A DNA stretch of 64,000 nt from Streptomyces shenzhenensis (GCF_003688995.1 NZ_PENI01000002.1:434001-498000); one strand, 5' to 3'; positions 46,283-55,789 are shown, counted from the first letter of the stretch. Numbers and translations: made by a program. Notes: generated from the sequence alone by a model not told the origin.

Positions 46283-46633
46283 ATGACCACCAGCAACACC
46301 GGTAACGGTGACGTCGATCCCGCCGTCCGCGCGGAACTCGACCGGCTGCGCGACAGCATCGACAACATCGACGCGGCCGTCGTCCACATGCTCGCCGAGC
46401 GCTTCAAGTGCACCCAGCAGGTCGGCCGCCTCAAGGCCGTGCACCAGCTCCCGCCCGCCGACCAGGCCCGTGAGGCCCGGCAGATCACCCGGCTGCGCAG
46501 CCTCGCCGAGAACGCCAAACTGGACCCGGCCTTCGCTGAGAAGTTCCTCAATTTCATCATCGCCGAGGTGATCAGACACCACGAGCGCATCGCCGAGGAC
46601 ACCGCCAACAGCAAGGCCGCCGAGCCCAGCTGA
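46283..46633 (+). CDS. Chorismate mutase (AroQ class)
   Basis: A 116-residue all-helical AroQ-type chorismate mutase, making prephenate for Phe and Tyr. LDRLRDSIDNIDAAVVHMLAERFKCTQQVGRLK gives the first helix with the catalytic Arg and the Lys of QVGRLK. The IIAEVIRHHERIA helix gives the last active-site part. There is no prephenate dehydratase or dehydrogenase domain and no signal peptide. It competes with trpE of this window for chorismate. ATG 46283 is leaderless behind TAGGCT. Confidence 0.92.
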   Translation: MTTSNTGNGDVDPAVRAELDRLRDSIDNIDAAVVHMLAERFKCTQQVGRLKAVHQLPPADQAREARQITRLRSLAENAKLDPAFAEKFLNFIIAEVIRHHERIAEDTANSKAAEPS

Positions 46634-46736
46634 CCTCGGGCGACGCGACGGGCCCACGGCGCCCGGGCGGCGGGGCCCGGCCACGTGCCGGGCACTGTTC
46701 GTCAGTCCGCGAGTACTCCCCGTCAGTGTCCGGGCG

Positions 46737-46742
46737 TAAGCT
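46737..46742 (+). promoter_or_regulatory. TAAGCT -10-like box before the receiver gene
   Basis: TAAGCT lies 29 bases before ATG 46771, followed by a GGGAGGGA ribosome site. The -35 is unclear. Confidence 0.3.
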
Positions 46743-46770
46743 GGTGGGTCACGCGGGAGGGACGTGGGCC

Positions 46771-47334
46771 ATGCCGTCGGATGCCGAGATCCTCATCGTC
46801 GACGACCATCAGCACACGCTGTACGCGCTGGAGCACGCCCTGGCCCCACTGGGCCTCCGGCTCGGCCGCGCCACCACCTCGGACGAGGCGCTCAAGCAGG
46901 TCCTGCGCGGCCGGGTCGGCCTCCTCCTGCTCGACGTGAGCGCACCCGGCGCGCACGGCCAGGACGGACCCGACGGGCTGGACGTGGTGCGCTGCATACG
47001 CCGCCTGGAGCAGACCCGGCACATCCCCGTCGTCCTGCTCACCGGCGCGGGCCCGGACCGCGAACTGGCCGCGGCTGCCTACGGGCTCGGGGTCGCCGAC
47101 CTCGTCCGCGCCCCGGTCGACCCCTGGGCCCTGCGCACCAAGGTCCGCCACCTGTACGCCGCCCACCAGCGCACCCTGGCCCTGGAGCGGGAGGTGCGCG
47201 AACTGCGCGCGCTGATCGCCGACCGCGCCCAGGACGCGGAGCGCGGCCCGCGCACCGCCCGGCCGCACCCCGACGGCCGGGTGCCGCCGCAACGCGACAC
47301 TCTGCGGGCCGCCACCACCCAGGATCGGACATAA
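46771..47334 (+). CDS. Stand-alone response-regulator receiver protein, atypical
   Basis: 187 residues. The receiver domain has the acidic pair in LIVDDHQ (10-12), the phospho-acceptor Asp 55 in LLLLDVSAPG, and the Thr in VVLLTGAG. The invariant Lys near the end of the domain is missing: the site reads LVRAPVDP. A coiled-coil-like helix (LALEREVRELRALIADRAQD) and a disordered tail follow. There is no output domain and no kinase gene nearby. It may act by protein contact or be phosphorylation-independent. Confidence 0.8.
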   Translation: MPSDAEILIVDDHQHTLYALEHALAPLGLRLGRATTSDEALKQVLRGRVGLLLLDVSAPGAHGQDGPDGLDVVRCIRRLEQTRHIPVVLLTGAGPDRELAAAAYGLGVADLVRAPVDPWALRTKVRHLYAAHQRTLALEREVRELRALIADRAQDAERGPRTARPHPDGRVPPQRDTLRAATTQDRT

Positions 47335-47391
47335 GCCGCGTACCGCATGCACCCCTGTGCGCTGTCGGTGGCATCGGGCAGCATGGCCTGC

Positions 47392-49893
47392 ATGTCCGTA
47401 CTGACGCGCGACGAAGCGCACAACCGAGCACAGCTCCTCGACGTCCACCGCTACACGATCGAGCTCGACCTGACCACCGGGGACGAGACCTTCGACTCGC
47501 GCACCGAGATCAGGTTCTCCGTGCGGGCGGACTCCGCGAACGCCGATACGTTCGTCGAGGTCAAACCCGCCGAGCTGCGCTCGGTCACGCTCGACGGACA
47601 GCCCCTCGACCCCGACTCGCTGGACCAGAACCGGCTGCCGCTGAAGAACCTCGCCGCGGGTGAGCACGAACTGCGCGTCGACGCGCGGATGCGCTACTCC
47701 CGCACCGGCGAGGGCATGCACCGCTTCACCGACCCCTCCGACGGCGAGACGTACGTCTACACCCAGCTCTTCATGGACGACGTGCAGCGCGTCTTCGCCG
47801 CCTTCGACCAGCCCGACCTGAAGGCCGTCTTCGAGCTGTCCGTCACCGCCCCCGAGGGCTGGACCGTCCTCGCCAACGGGGTCACCGAGCACCTCGGCGA
47901 GGGCCGCTGGCGGGCCGCCCCCACCCCGCTGATCTCCACCTACCTCGTCGCCGTCGCCGCCGGACCCTGGCACTCCGTGCGCACCGAGCACCGCGGCCTG
48001 CCCTTCGGCCTCCACTGCCGCCGCTCCCTCGCGCCGTACCTCGACACCGACGCCGAGGAGATCCTCGACGTCACGCGCGCGTGCTTCGACCGCTACCACG
48101 AGAAGTTCGACGAGCCCTACCCCTTCGACTCCTACGACCAGGCGTTCGTCCCCGAGTTCAACGCCGGCGCCATGGAGAACCCGGGCCTGGTCACCTTCCG
48201 CGACGAGTTCGTCTTCCGCTCCGCCGTCACCGACACCGAGCGGCAGACCCGCGCCATGGTCATCGCCCACGAGATGGCCCACATGTGGTTCGGCGACCTC
48301 GTCACCCTCAAGTGGTGGGACGACATCTGGCTCAACGAGTCCTTCGCCGAGTACATGGGCTACCAGACCACCGCCGAGGCGACGCGCTTCACCGACACCT
48401 GGGTCGACTTCGGCATCGCCCGCAAGGGCTGGGGATACAACGCCGACCAGCGCCCCTCCACCCACCCCGTCGCCCCCGAGGCCGTCGACGACACCGCCGC
48501 CGCGCTGCTCAACTTCGACGGCATCTCCTACGCCAAGGGCGCCTCCGCGCTGCGCCAGCTCGTCGCCTGGCTCGGCGAGAAGGACTTCCTGGCCGGCATC
48601 AACACCCACTTCGCCCGGCACAAGTTCGGCAACGCCACGCTCGCCGACTTCATCGACTCCCTGGCCGGCGCCACCGAACGCGATGTGCACGCCTGGGCCG
48701 ACGCCTGGCTGCGCACCACCGGCGTGGACACCCTCACCCCGGCTGTCACCCCCGCCGCCGACGGCACCTGCGCGCTCACCGTCGAACGTACCGGCAGCCG
48801 CCCGCACCGCATCACCGTCGGCCTGTACGACCGCGACCTCGCCAACGAGGGCCGCCTCGTGCTGCGCGAGCGCGTCGGCCTCGACGTCCCGCAGCCCGCG
48901 CCGCACCCCCTCGGCAAGCGGCCCGCGCTGCTGCTCCTCAACGACGGCGACCTGACCTACGCCAAGGTGCGGTTCGACGCCGAGTCCTTCGAGGCGCTGC
49001 GCACCGGACTGTCGGGCCTGCCCGACCCGCTCACCCGCGCGGTCGTCTGGAACGCGCTGCGGGACGCGGTCCGCGACGGCGAACTGCCGCCCGCCGCCTA
49101 CCTGGACGCCGCCCGCACCCATCTGCCGCACGAGACCGACCTCGCCCTCGTCGAGGGCGTCCTCGCCTTCGCCACCGAGCATGTGGCCGGCCGGTACGTC
49201 ACGCCCGAGGACCGCCCCGCCGCCCTGGCCACGCTCTCCGCGCTCTGCCGCGACCTCATCCGGCGCACCGAGGACGGCGACAGCCCCGGCCTGCGGCTGC
49301 TCGCCGTCCGCCACTTCATCGACGTCGCCGCCCACCCCGACACGATCGCCGCCTGGCTCGCCGACGGCATCGTGCCCGGCGGACCGGAGCTGGACCCGGA
49401 GCTGCGCTGGCGCATCCTGGGCCGGCTCGCCGTGCTCGGCGCCACCGACGAGGCCGCCATCGCCGCCGAACGGGAGCGCGACCCGAGCGCCACCGGCCAG
49501 GAGGGCGCCGCTCGCTGCCGCGCCGCCCTGCCCGCCCCGGGGGCCAAGCGCGCGGCATGGGAGGCGATGTTCGCCGCGGACAGCGGGGCCGAGCTGTCGA
49601 ACTACCTGTTCATCGCCACCGCCCGCGGCTTCTGGCAGCCCGAACAGGCCGATCTGGTACGGGAGTACGTGCCGCGCTACTACCCGGACGCGGTCGCCGT
49701 CGCCGCCCGCCGCGGCCCGGCCATCGCCTCCGCCGTCGGCCGCTGGGCCTTCCCGGCCCACATCGTGGACGCCGAGAATCTCGCCCTCGGCGAGGCCTGC
49801 CTGCGCGACGGCGCCCCGAACACGGCCCTGCGCCGCTGGCTCACCGACGAACTGGACGACCTCTCCCGAGCCCTACGAATCCGCGAGGCGTAA
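47392..49893 (+). CDS. pepN: Aminopeptidase N (M1 family)
   Basis: An 833-residue zinc aminopeptidase that trims N-terminal residues from peptides in the cytoplasm. VYTQLFMDDVQRVFAAFDQPDLKA, the exopeptidase motif GAMENPG at about residue 259, and the zinc site HEMAHMWFGDLVTLKWWDDIWLNESFAEY at about 296 (HExxH-x18-E) are all intact. An ERAP1-like helical C-terminal domain ends the protein. ATG 47392 (MSVLTRDEAHNRAQ) is the family start. The frame extends 15 codons upstream without a ribosome site. Ends TAA before a tandem-repeat region. Confidence 0.97.
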   Translation: MSVLTRDEAHNRAQLLDVHRYTIELDLTTGDETFDSRTEIRFSVRADSANADTFVEVKPAELRSVTLDGQPLDPDSLDQNRLPLKNLAAGEHELRVDARMRYSRTGEGMHRFTDPSDGETYVYTQLFMDDVQRVFAAFDQPDLKAVFELSVTAPEGWTVLANGVTEHLGEGRWRAAPTPLISTYLVAVAAGPWHSVRTEHRGLPFGLHCRRSLAPYLDTDAEEILDVTRACFDRYHEKFDEPYPFDSYDQAFVPEFNAGAMENPGLVTFRDEFVFRSAVTDTERQTRAMVIAHEMAHMWFGDLVTLKWWDDIWLNESFAEYMGYQTTAEATRFTDTWVDFGIARKGWGYNADQRPSTHPVAPEAVDDTAAALLNFDGISYAKGASALRQLVAWLGEKDFLAGINTHFARHKFGNATLADFIDSLAGATERDVHAWADAWLRTTGVDTLTPAVTPAADGTCALTVERTGSRPHRITVGLYDRDLANEGRLVLRERVGLDVPQPAPHPLGKRPALLLLNDGDLTYAKVRFDAESFEALRTGLSGLPDPLTRAVVWNALRDAVRDGELPPAAYLDAARTHLPHETDLALVEGVLAFATEHVAGRYVTPEDRPAALATLSALCRDLIRRTEDGDSPGLRLLAVRHFIDVAAHPDTIAAWLADGIVPGGPELDPELRWRILGRLAVLGATDEAAIAAERERDPSATGQEGAARCRAALPAPGAKRAAWEAMFAADSGAELSNYLFIATARGFWQPEQADLVREYVPRYYPDAVAVAARRGPAIASAVGRWAFPAHIVDAENLALGEACLRDGAPNTALRRWLTDELDDLSRALRIREA

Positions 49894-49899
49894 CGCCCC

Positions 49900-50760
49900 C
49901 AGGGGGCCACCCCTGCCGGGGGACGCGTCTACGGGGAGTCGCCCTACCTGGTTACCCGCCCCCGGGCCGCTTCCTGATGGTTCGGCGGGTTGGGGCGTCG
50001 GGTGGCCCACTGCCGCGGGGGATGCCCCCCTATTGGGGGTGCCGCTGTTGGGACCCCCGCCGGGGGATGCTTCTAGGGGAAGCCGCCCCGCCCGGGACCG
50101 CCCGCCCTCGGCTCCCCGTCCCGGGCCGCTTCCTGATGGCTCGGCGGGTTGGGGCGTCGGGTGGCCCACTGCCGCGGGGGATGCCCCCTACTGGGGGTGC
50201 CGCTGCTGGGACCCCCGCCGGGGGATGCTTCTAGGGGGAGTCGCCCTGCCCGGGACCGCCCGCCCTCGGCTACCCGTCCCGGGCCGCTTCCTGATGGTTC
50301 GGCGGGTTGGGGCGTCGGGTGGCCTACTGCCGCGGGGGATGCCCCCCACTGGGGGTGCCGTCGCTGGGACCCCGCTGGGGGGACGCGTCTACGGGAAGCC
50401 GCCCCGCCCGGGACCGCCCGCCTTCGGTGGGCCGCCCCCTGACGGCTTGGGGGATTGGCGGTTCACCCGCGCTGAGGGCTGCCTCCATCGGGTGCGCCTC
50501 TGCTGGGAGACATCCCCGTTGGGGGTGCCCCCCCGCTGGGGGACAGCCCCACTGGGCCGTGCCCCTGCTGCGGACGCCCCCGCCGGGGGACACCCCGCCC
50601 GGGGCCGGCCGCGCCGCGAGCTGTCCCGGCCACCCGGCCCCCTGATGGTCCGGCGGGTTGCGGGGATTGGGGGCCACCTGCCTTGGGGCCCGCCTCCGTT
50701 AGGGGACGGCTCCACCGGGGTGCCCCCCGCCGGGGGATGCCCCCTCCCGAGGACACTGCC
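49900..50760. repeat. Tandem array with about 158-bp period after pepN
   Basis: CTTCCTGATGG.TCGGCGGGTT followed by GGGGCGTCGGGTGGC begins at 49970, 50129 and 50287 (periods 159 and 158). Diverged units begin at about 50436 and 50639. Each unit holds GGGGGATGCCCCC-type palindromes, CCCCCGCCGGGGGATGCTTC and CGCCCGGGACCGCCCGCC. The period is not a multiple of three throughout, so the open frames crossing it are not coding. The array fills most of the 1.1-kb gap to the decarboxylase gene. Confidence 0.75.
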
Positions 50761-50845
50761 CACTCAGGGATGGCTGCCCCCGGTCACCCGGCCCCGTAGC
50801 TGTTTGGCGAAAACGTCGGCCGTCCGTTCGATGTCGCGGCCCCGG

Positions 50846-50862
50846 TGTTCGGGTACCCAACA
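50846..50862. promoter_or_regulatory. Palindrome TGTT-CGGGTACCC-AACA before the decarboxylase gene
   Basis: A near-perfect 17-bp palindrome centred on GGGTACCC, about 130 bases before the decarboxylase start. A related half, GAGTACCC, recurs at about 50879. It is a candidate operator. No iron-box sequence is visible in 50760-50990. Confidence 0.35.
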
Positions 50863-50990
50863 TGTTTTCCCCGTACGGGAGTACCCACTTTCGGGTCCGA
50901 TCGTTGCGTATCCCGGGCGCGTCGAGGCCATCGTGTACAAGCTGGAAGTCCCATGGTCGTTCCCCCTTCCCGCGCCCCGGAGGAGAGCCC

Positions 50991-52349
50991 ATGACCCTGC
51001 CCCCCTTCGCCTCGTCGCCCGAAGGCCCCGACGCGCTGCGGCCGTTGCTGGACACCGTGCTCGACGCCCTGCGGGACGGCGGACGGGCGCGCGGCGGCCC
51101 GCTGCCCGCGGGCGGCCCCGAGGCCGTCGCCGCGCGGATCGCCGAGGCCGTGGGGGACGTCCTGCCCGACGAGGGCGACCCCGACGCCCTGCACACCCTC
51201 GTGCGGGCCCTCGCCGAGGGCTCGGCCGACCCCGCCGACCCACTGTGCGCGGCCCATCTGCACTGCCCGCCGCTCGCCGTCGCCACCGCCGCCGATCTCG
51301 CGGTGAGCGCCCTCAACCCCTCCCTGGACTCCTGGGACCAGGCCCCCGCCGCCTCCGCGCTGGAAGCCGTCGTCACCCGCGCCCTCGCCCGGCAACTCGG
51401 CCTGGCGGACGCCCTCGTCACCACCGGCGGCACCGAGTCCAACCAGCTCGCGCTGCTGCTCGCCCGCGAGACACAGGGCGGCGGCGTCCGGCTCGTGTGC
51501 GGGGCCAACGCCCACCACTCGCTGACCCGCGCCGCCTGGCTGCTGGGCCTGCCCGAACCCGTGGTCGTACCCGCGCCGGGCGGCATCCTCGATCCGGCCG
51601 CGCTCGACGACGCCCTCACCGGGCTCCCGCGCCCCCTGCTGGTCGCCGCCACCGCCGGCACCACCGACGCCGGCCTCATCGACCCGCTCCCCGAGATCGC
51701 CGCACTGTGCTCCGCCCACGGCGCCCGGCTGCACATCGACGCCGCCTACGGCGGGCCGCTCGTCTTCAGCGACCGGCACCGTGAGCAGCTCGCCGGTCTC
51801 GAAGCCGCCCACACCGTCACCCTCGACCTGCACAAACTCGGCTGGCAGCCGGTCGCCGCGGGCCTGCTCGCCGTGGCCCGCCCGCGCGACCTCGCCGTGC
51901 TCCAGCACCGTGCCGACTACCTCAACGCCGACGACGACACCGAGGCCGGGCTCCCCGACCTGCTGGGCCGCTCCCTGCGCACCACCCGGCGACCCGACGT
52001 CCTCAAGACCGCCGTCACCCTCAAGACCCTCGGCCGCCGCGGACTCGGCACCATGGTCGACCAGGTGTGCGCGCGGGCCCGGGAGTTCGCCGCCCTCGTC
52101 CAGGACCACCCCGGCTTCGAGCTGTACGACCGGCCCGTCATCAGCACGGTCCTGTTCCGGCCCGCCGGGGCCGACGACGACACCGTCGCCGCCGTCCGGC
52201 GCGGCCTGCTGGAGGAGGGCCGGGCCGTGCTCGGCCGCGCCCGCCTCGGCGGCCGCCTCTGGCTGAAGACCACTCTCCTCAACCCCCACGCCCGGCCGGA
52301 CGAACTGGCCCACCTCCTGAAACTCGTGGAAGGAAGCACCCCCGGATGA
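50991..52349 (+). CDS. Pyridoxal-dependent decarboxylase, group II (DesA/L-lysine or ornithine decarboxylase-like)
   Basis: A 452-residue group II PLP decarboxylase. TTGGTESNQLALLLAR binds PLP, LHIDAAYGGPLVFS holds the Asp-Ala pair, and the Schiff-base Lys is in VTLDLHKLGWQP. The substrate-side sequence resembles the lysine/diamine decarboxylases of siderophore clusters (DesA type). ATG 50991 has AGGAGAG seven bases upstream. ATGA overlap with the N-monooxygenase gene makes cadaverine- or putrescine-type amine plus N-hydroxylation the likely route. No acyl-transferase or NIS synthetase gene is nearby. Confidence 0.85.
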   Translation: MTLPPFASSPEGPDALRPLLDTVLDALRDGGRARGGPLPAGGPEAVAARIAEAVGDVLPDEGDPDALHTLVRALAEGSADPADPLCAAHLHCPPLAVATAADLAVSALNPSLDSWDQAPAASALEAVVTRALARQLGLADALVTTGGTESNQLALLLARETQGGGVRLVCGANAHHSLTRAAWLLGLPEPVVVPAPGGILDPAALDDALTGLPRPLLVAATAGTTDAGLIDPLPEIAALCSAHGARLHIDAAYGGPLVFSDRHREQLAGLEAAHTVTLDLHKLGWQPVAAGLLAVARPRDLAVLQHRADYLNADDDTEAGLPDLLGRSLRTTRRPDVLKTAVTLKTLGRRGLGTMVDQVCARAREFAALVQDHPGFELYDRPVISTVLFRPAGADDDTVAAVRRGLLEEGRAVLGRARLGGRLWLKTTLLNPHARPDELAHLLKLVEGSTPG

Positions 52350-53759
52350 CCAGCCCCCCACACCACGAGAGCGATGTGCCCCGCGACCTCGTCGGCATCG
52401 GCATCGGCCCGTTCAACCTCTCCCTGGCCGCCCTCGCCCACCCGCTCACCGCACTCGACACCGTCTTCTACGAACAACGCCCCGGCTTCGACTGGCACCC
52501 CGGACTGCTCATCGAGGGCGCCACCGTCCAGGTCCCCTTCCTCGCCGATCTGGTGACCCTCGCCGACCCGACCAGCCACTGGAGCTTCCTCAACTATCTG
52601 AGGAACCGGGACCGGCTCTTCCCCTTCTACTTCGCCGAGCGCTTCCACAGCCTGCGCGCCGAGTACGACGCCTACTGCCGCTGGGTCGCCGAGAACCTCC
52701 CCGGGCTGCACTTCTCCCACCAGGTCGACGCCGTCCGCTGGGACCCCGAACTCGAGGTCTTCGAGGTCGACCACACCCGGCTCGACACCGAGGGCGAGGC
52801 CGAGTCCCTGGGCCGCACCCACACCAGGAACATCGTCTTCGGTGTCGGCACCGCCCCCTATGTGCCCGATCCGCTGAAGCCCCTGGTGGAGGCGGCCGGC
52901 GTCCCCGTCGTGCACGCGGCCGACTATCTGGAGCACCGCGAGGCGTTCCTCGCCGCCGGGCATGTCACCGTCGTCGGCTCCGGACAGTCCGGCGCCGAGA
53001 TCTTCCTGGACCTGCTGCGCCACCGCCCGCCCGGCCGCGAACGGCTCCACTGGCTCGGCCGCACGGAGGCCTTCGCGCCCATGGAGTACTCCAAGCTGGG
53101 CCTGGAGCACTTCACGCCCGACTACAGCCGGTACTTCCACGGTCTGTCCGAACCGGTCCGCGACCGGCTCGTCGCCGCCCAATGGCAGCTCCACAAGGGG
53201 ATCGACGCCGAGACCATCGCCGCCATCCACGACGAGCTGTACCGCCGCACCCTGCACGGCGGCTGGCCCGACGCCGTGCTCACCCCCGGGGTCCGGGTGC
53301 GCACAGCGGGCCGCGTCGCCACCACCAAGATCGAACTCCACCTGGAACACGTCCAGCAGGACAGCCGCTCCCGGCTCACCACGGACGCGGTCGTCCTCGC
53401 CACCGGCTACCGGGAACGCCCGCTGGACCGCATCCTCGCCGGACTCGACCCCCTCGTGTGCCGCGACAGTGCCGGCCGGCCCCAGGTGGACGAGGCGTTC
53501 CGGCTCGTGCTCGATCCGTCCGTCACGGGGACGGTGTACGTGCAGAACGCGGAACGCCACACCCATGGCGTCGGCGCCCCCCGACCTGGGCCTGGCCGCC
53601 TGGCGCAGCGCCACCATCCTCAACTCCCTGACGGAGAAGGAGACATACCCGCTGCCCACCCGGACGGCCTTCACCAGCTTCGGACTCCAACCGCTCCGGA
53701 AGGTGCCGTCCCCCAGGCAGGCGAGGATACTCACCCCGCTCGTGGACGACCGGAGCTGA
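52346..53759 (+). pseudogene. Lysine/ornithine/diamine N-monooxygenase (DesB-like), single-base frameshift near the C-terminus
   Basis: A flavin N-hydroxylase of about 470 residues if repaired. LVGIGIGPFNLSLAAL binds FAD, VVGSGQSGAEIFLDLL binds NADPH, and ATGYRERPLDRIL is the C-terminal FAD motif. The frame from ATG 52346 reads correctly to VQNAERHTHGVGAP. There a run of six C (53577-53582) shifts it. With five C the sequence continues APDLGLAAWRSATILNSLTEKE to TGA 53759, exactly as the family expects. Either a sequencing error or a real inactivating mutation. Unrepaired, the frame stays open to 56626, which is clearly artificial. It would hydroxylate the amine made by the upstream decarboxylase. 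Confidence 0.85.
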
Positions 53760-53811
53760 CGCAACGGCCCCGGGCCGGCGCCGCCGGTGCCCGAGGCCGC
53801 GCGGGAGACCC

Positions 53812-53980
53812 CAGGCCCAGTCGTCGAACTTCCCTTCCCAGCCGCGGGGCCGGAGGTGCCCCCGGCCCCGCGACGTCCTGCACCCTCCCCCGAGCTCTCG
53901 GCTCCGCCCGACCAGGGGAACCCCACGACGCCGCAGGGCCCGCCCTCCGGGCGGACGACGGGAGTTCGACGACAGACCTA
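53812..53980. repeat. Family B intergenic inverted-repeat element, copy 2
   Basis: The left arm GTCGTCGAACTTCCC (53819-53833) and right arm GGGAGTTCGACGAC (about 53960-53973) are inverted. The inner block GACGCCGCAGGGCCCGCCCT plus CCGGGCGGACGACGGGAGTT matches copy 1 at about 3917-3960 nearly base for base. The right end, ACCTA, contains the TAG stop of the minus-strand nucleotidase gene. It lies between convergent genes, as does copy 1. Confidence 0.7.
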
Positions 53981-55789
53981 GAACACCGGCGTGCCGGCGC
54001 GGGTCAGCTTCCAGTCGACCGACGCGAAGTCCTGGGGAGCCAGGACGCCCTTCGCGGTCACCCACTCCGCGATCCGGGTCCGGATCTCCGTCGACTCCGA
54101 CCACAGCTCCTGGGCCGAGGCCACGTGCGGGAACGCACCGCCGCCGTTGGCCCGGTAGTTGTTCACCGCGAAGACGAACTTCTGCGCGTCGTCCAGCGTG
54201 GCCCCGTCGAAGGTGAGGTTCTTGATCCGCGAACCGGCCGGCTGGGCGATGTCGATGTCGTACCGGAGCCCCGACACATAGTCGTAGTTGTAGTCCGGCC
54301 GGCCGCCCGCGTTGGTGAGCTTCTGCACGTCGACCACCGCGTCCGGGGCCGTCTGGACGTAGTACTCCGCCGAGTACTCCAGGTACGCCCGCACCTGGGC
54401 GCCCGTCAGCAGCTTCGCGACCAGCGTGTTGTCGTACACGTACAGGCTCGACAGGTCCCGGATCGTCACGTCGCCGGCCGGGATCTCCGAGGTGCGGGAG
54501 AACGGCGAGGCCTGCGAGATCACCGGCAGCGCGGCGTACTCGGTGCCGGCCAGCGCGGCCTTGACCACGTCCTCCTGCACCTTGTTGATGAGGTCGATGA
54601 TCGGCGCGTCCTTGTAGCGGGCGTCGACCGTGGTCAGTGTCTCGGTGGCGGTGCCGACCACCTGGTTGACGTACTTGACGACCTTCGCGTGCTCGTCGGA
54701 CAGCAGCTTGGTGATCTTCGGGTCGTCGGCGACGGTGTTGGAGTTGCGCAGCGAGGCGGAGACCGACTCCACCGTCCAGCGGCCCTTGGCGAACACCAGC
54801 TCGATGTCGAACAGGGTGAGCCGCTCGGCGAAGTACAGCGGCTCGGACAGCACGACCGTCCTGCCGGTCTTCTCGTTGGTGACCTTCAGTTCCGGGATCT
54901 CCACGTGGGAGTGCCCGACCAGGATGGCGTCGATGCCCGGCACCTGCTTGGCGACGTTGGCCGCCGCGTTCTCCACGTACGGCACCTGGTCGCCGTACGA
55001 CGATGTGCCGGACGTGCCGGAGTGCGCCGAGACGACCACGACGTCCGCGCCCATGGAGCGCAGCTTCGGCACCCACTTCGCGGCCTGCTCCTCCAGGCCC
55101 GGGAACTTCAGCTTGCCCTGCACGAGCGCCTTGTCCCAGATGGCGATGCCGGGGTTGGTCAGGCCGAGGACGGCGACGGTGACCGGCGGGGCGCCCTTCA
55201 CCGGGAACTTCTTGATGAAGTAGGGCGGGAAGGCGGGCTTGAGGGTCTTCGCGTCGACGGCGTTGGCGCCGAGCAGCGGGAAGCGCAGCTGGTCCTCGAA
55301 CGTGCGCAGCGTCTCGATGCCGTAGTTGAACTCGTGGTTGCCGAGGGCCGCCGCGTCGTAGCCGATCGCGTTCATCGCCTGGGCCATCGGGTGCACCGGG
55401 CCGCCCTTGGCGGTGATCGGGTCGACCTTCGCGTAGTAGTACGTCAGCGGGGTGCCCTGGATGGTGTCGCCGGCGTCCAGGAGCAGGGTGTTCTCGCGGC
55501 CCTTCTCCTTGCGCACCTGGTTGATCAGGGTGGAGACGCGGGCCAGGCCCATCGCGTTGCCGGCGGCGTCGGAGTACTCCGCGTCCTTGAAGTAGTCCCA
55601 GTTGAAGACGTGCCCGTGCAGGTCGGTGGTGCCCATGACGGTCAGGGAGTGGCGCTTCGGCTGCTTGCCGTGCGTCCCTTGCGCGGGAGACGTCGACGCC
55701 TGCGCAGGGGCTGCCGCGGCACCGGCGATCGCCACTCCCGCTCCGGTTGCTGCGGACTTCTTCAGGAACTTCCGGCGGTTCAGCGGCAT
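53978..55789 (-). CDS. Tat-exported bifunctional metallophosphatase/5'-nucleotidase
   Basis: 603 residues. A twin-arginine signal peptide (NRRKFLKKSAATGAGVAIAG, cleavage near AQA-S) directs folded export. The calcineurin-like phosphatase domain has TDLHGHVFNWDYF (D-x-H), GDTIQGTPLTYYYAK, GNHEFNYG (GNHE/D), SAHSGT and VGHSHVEIP. The C-terminal 5'-nucleotidase domain has the NYRANGGGAFP motif for base stacking. It should hydrolyse extracellular nucleotides, cyclic nucleotides or UDP-sugars for phosphate scavenging. ATG 55789 follows an AGGAGAC-type site. The stop is TAG at a family B element. Confidence 0.92.
   Translation of the reverse strand: MPLNRRKFLKKSAATGAGVAIAGAAAAPAQASTSPAQGTHGKQPKRHSLTVMGTTDLHGHVFNWDYFKDAEYSDAAGNAMGLARVSTLINQVRKEKGRENTLLLDAGDTIQGTPLTYYYAKVDPITAKGGPVHPMAQAMNAIGYDAAALGNHEFNYGIETLRTFEDQLRFPLLGANAVDAKTLKPAFPPYFIKKFPVKGAPPVTVAVLGLTNPGIAIWDKALVQGKLKFPGLEEQAAKWVPKLRSMGADVVVVSAHSGTSGTSSYGDQVPYVENAAANVAKQVPGIDAILVGHSHVEIPELKVTNEKTGRTVVLSEPLYFAERLTLFDIELVFAKGRWTVESVSASLRNSNTVADDPKITKLLSDEHAKVVKYVNQVVGTATETLTTVDARYKDAPIIDLINKVQEDVVKAALAGTEYAALPVISQASPFSRTSEIPAGDVTIRDLSSLYVYDNTLVAKLLTGAQVRAYLEYSAEYYVQTAPDAVVDVQKLTNAGGRPDYNYDYVSGLRYDIDIAQPAGSRIKNLTFDGATLDDAQKFVFAVNNYRANGGGAFPHVASAQELWSESTEIRTRIAEWVTAKGVLAPQDFASVDWKLTRAGTPVF

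Noticed and set aside
49893..50442. Open frames with repeated GVGWPTAAGDAP-type peptide in the pepN downstream array.
   Set aside because: The period alternates between 158 and 159 bp, so the frame is not kept, and no ribosome site or conserved start is present.
53760..53977. A small ORF at 53787-53981 after the monooxygenase gene.
   Set aside because: It reads through the family B inverted repeat. No ribosome site and no protein-like composition.
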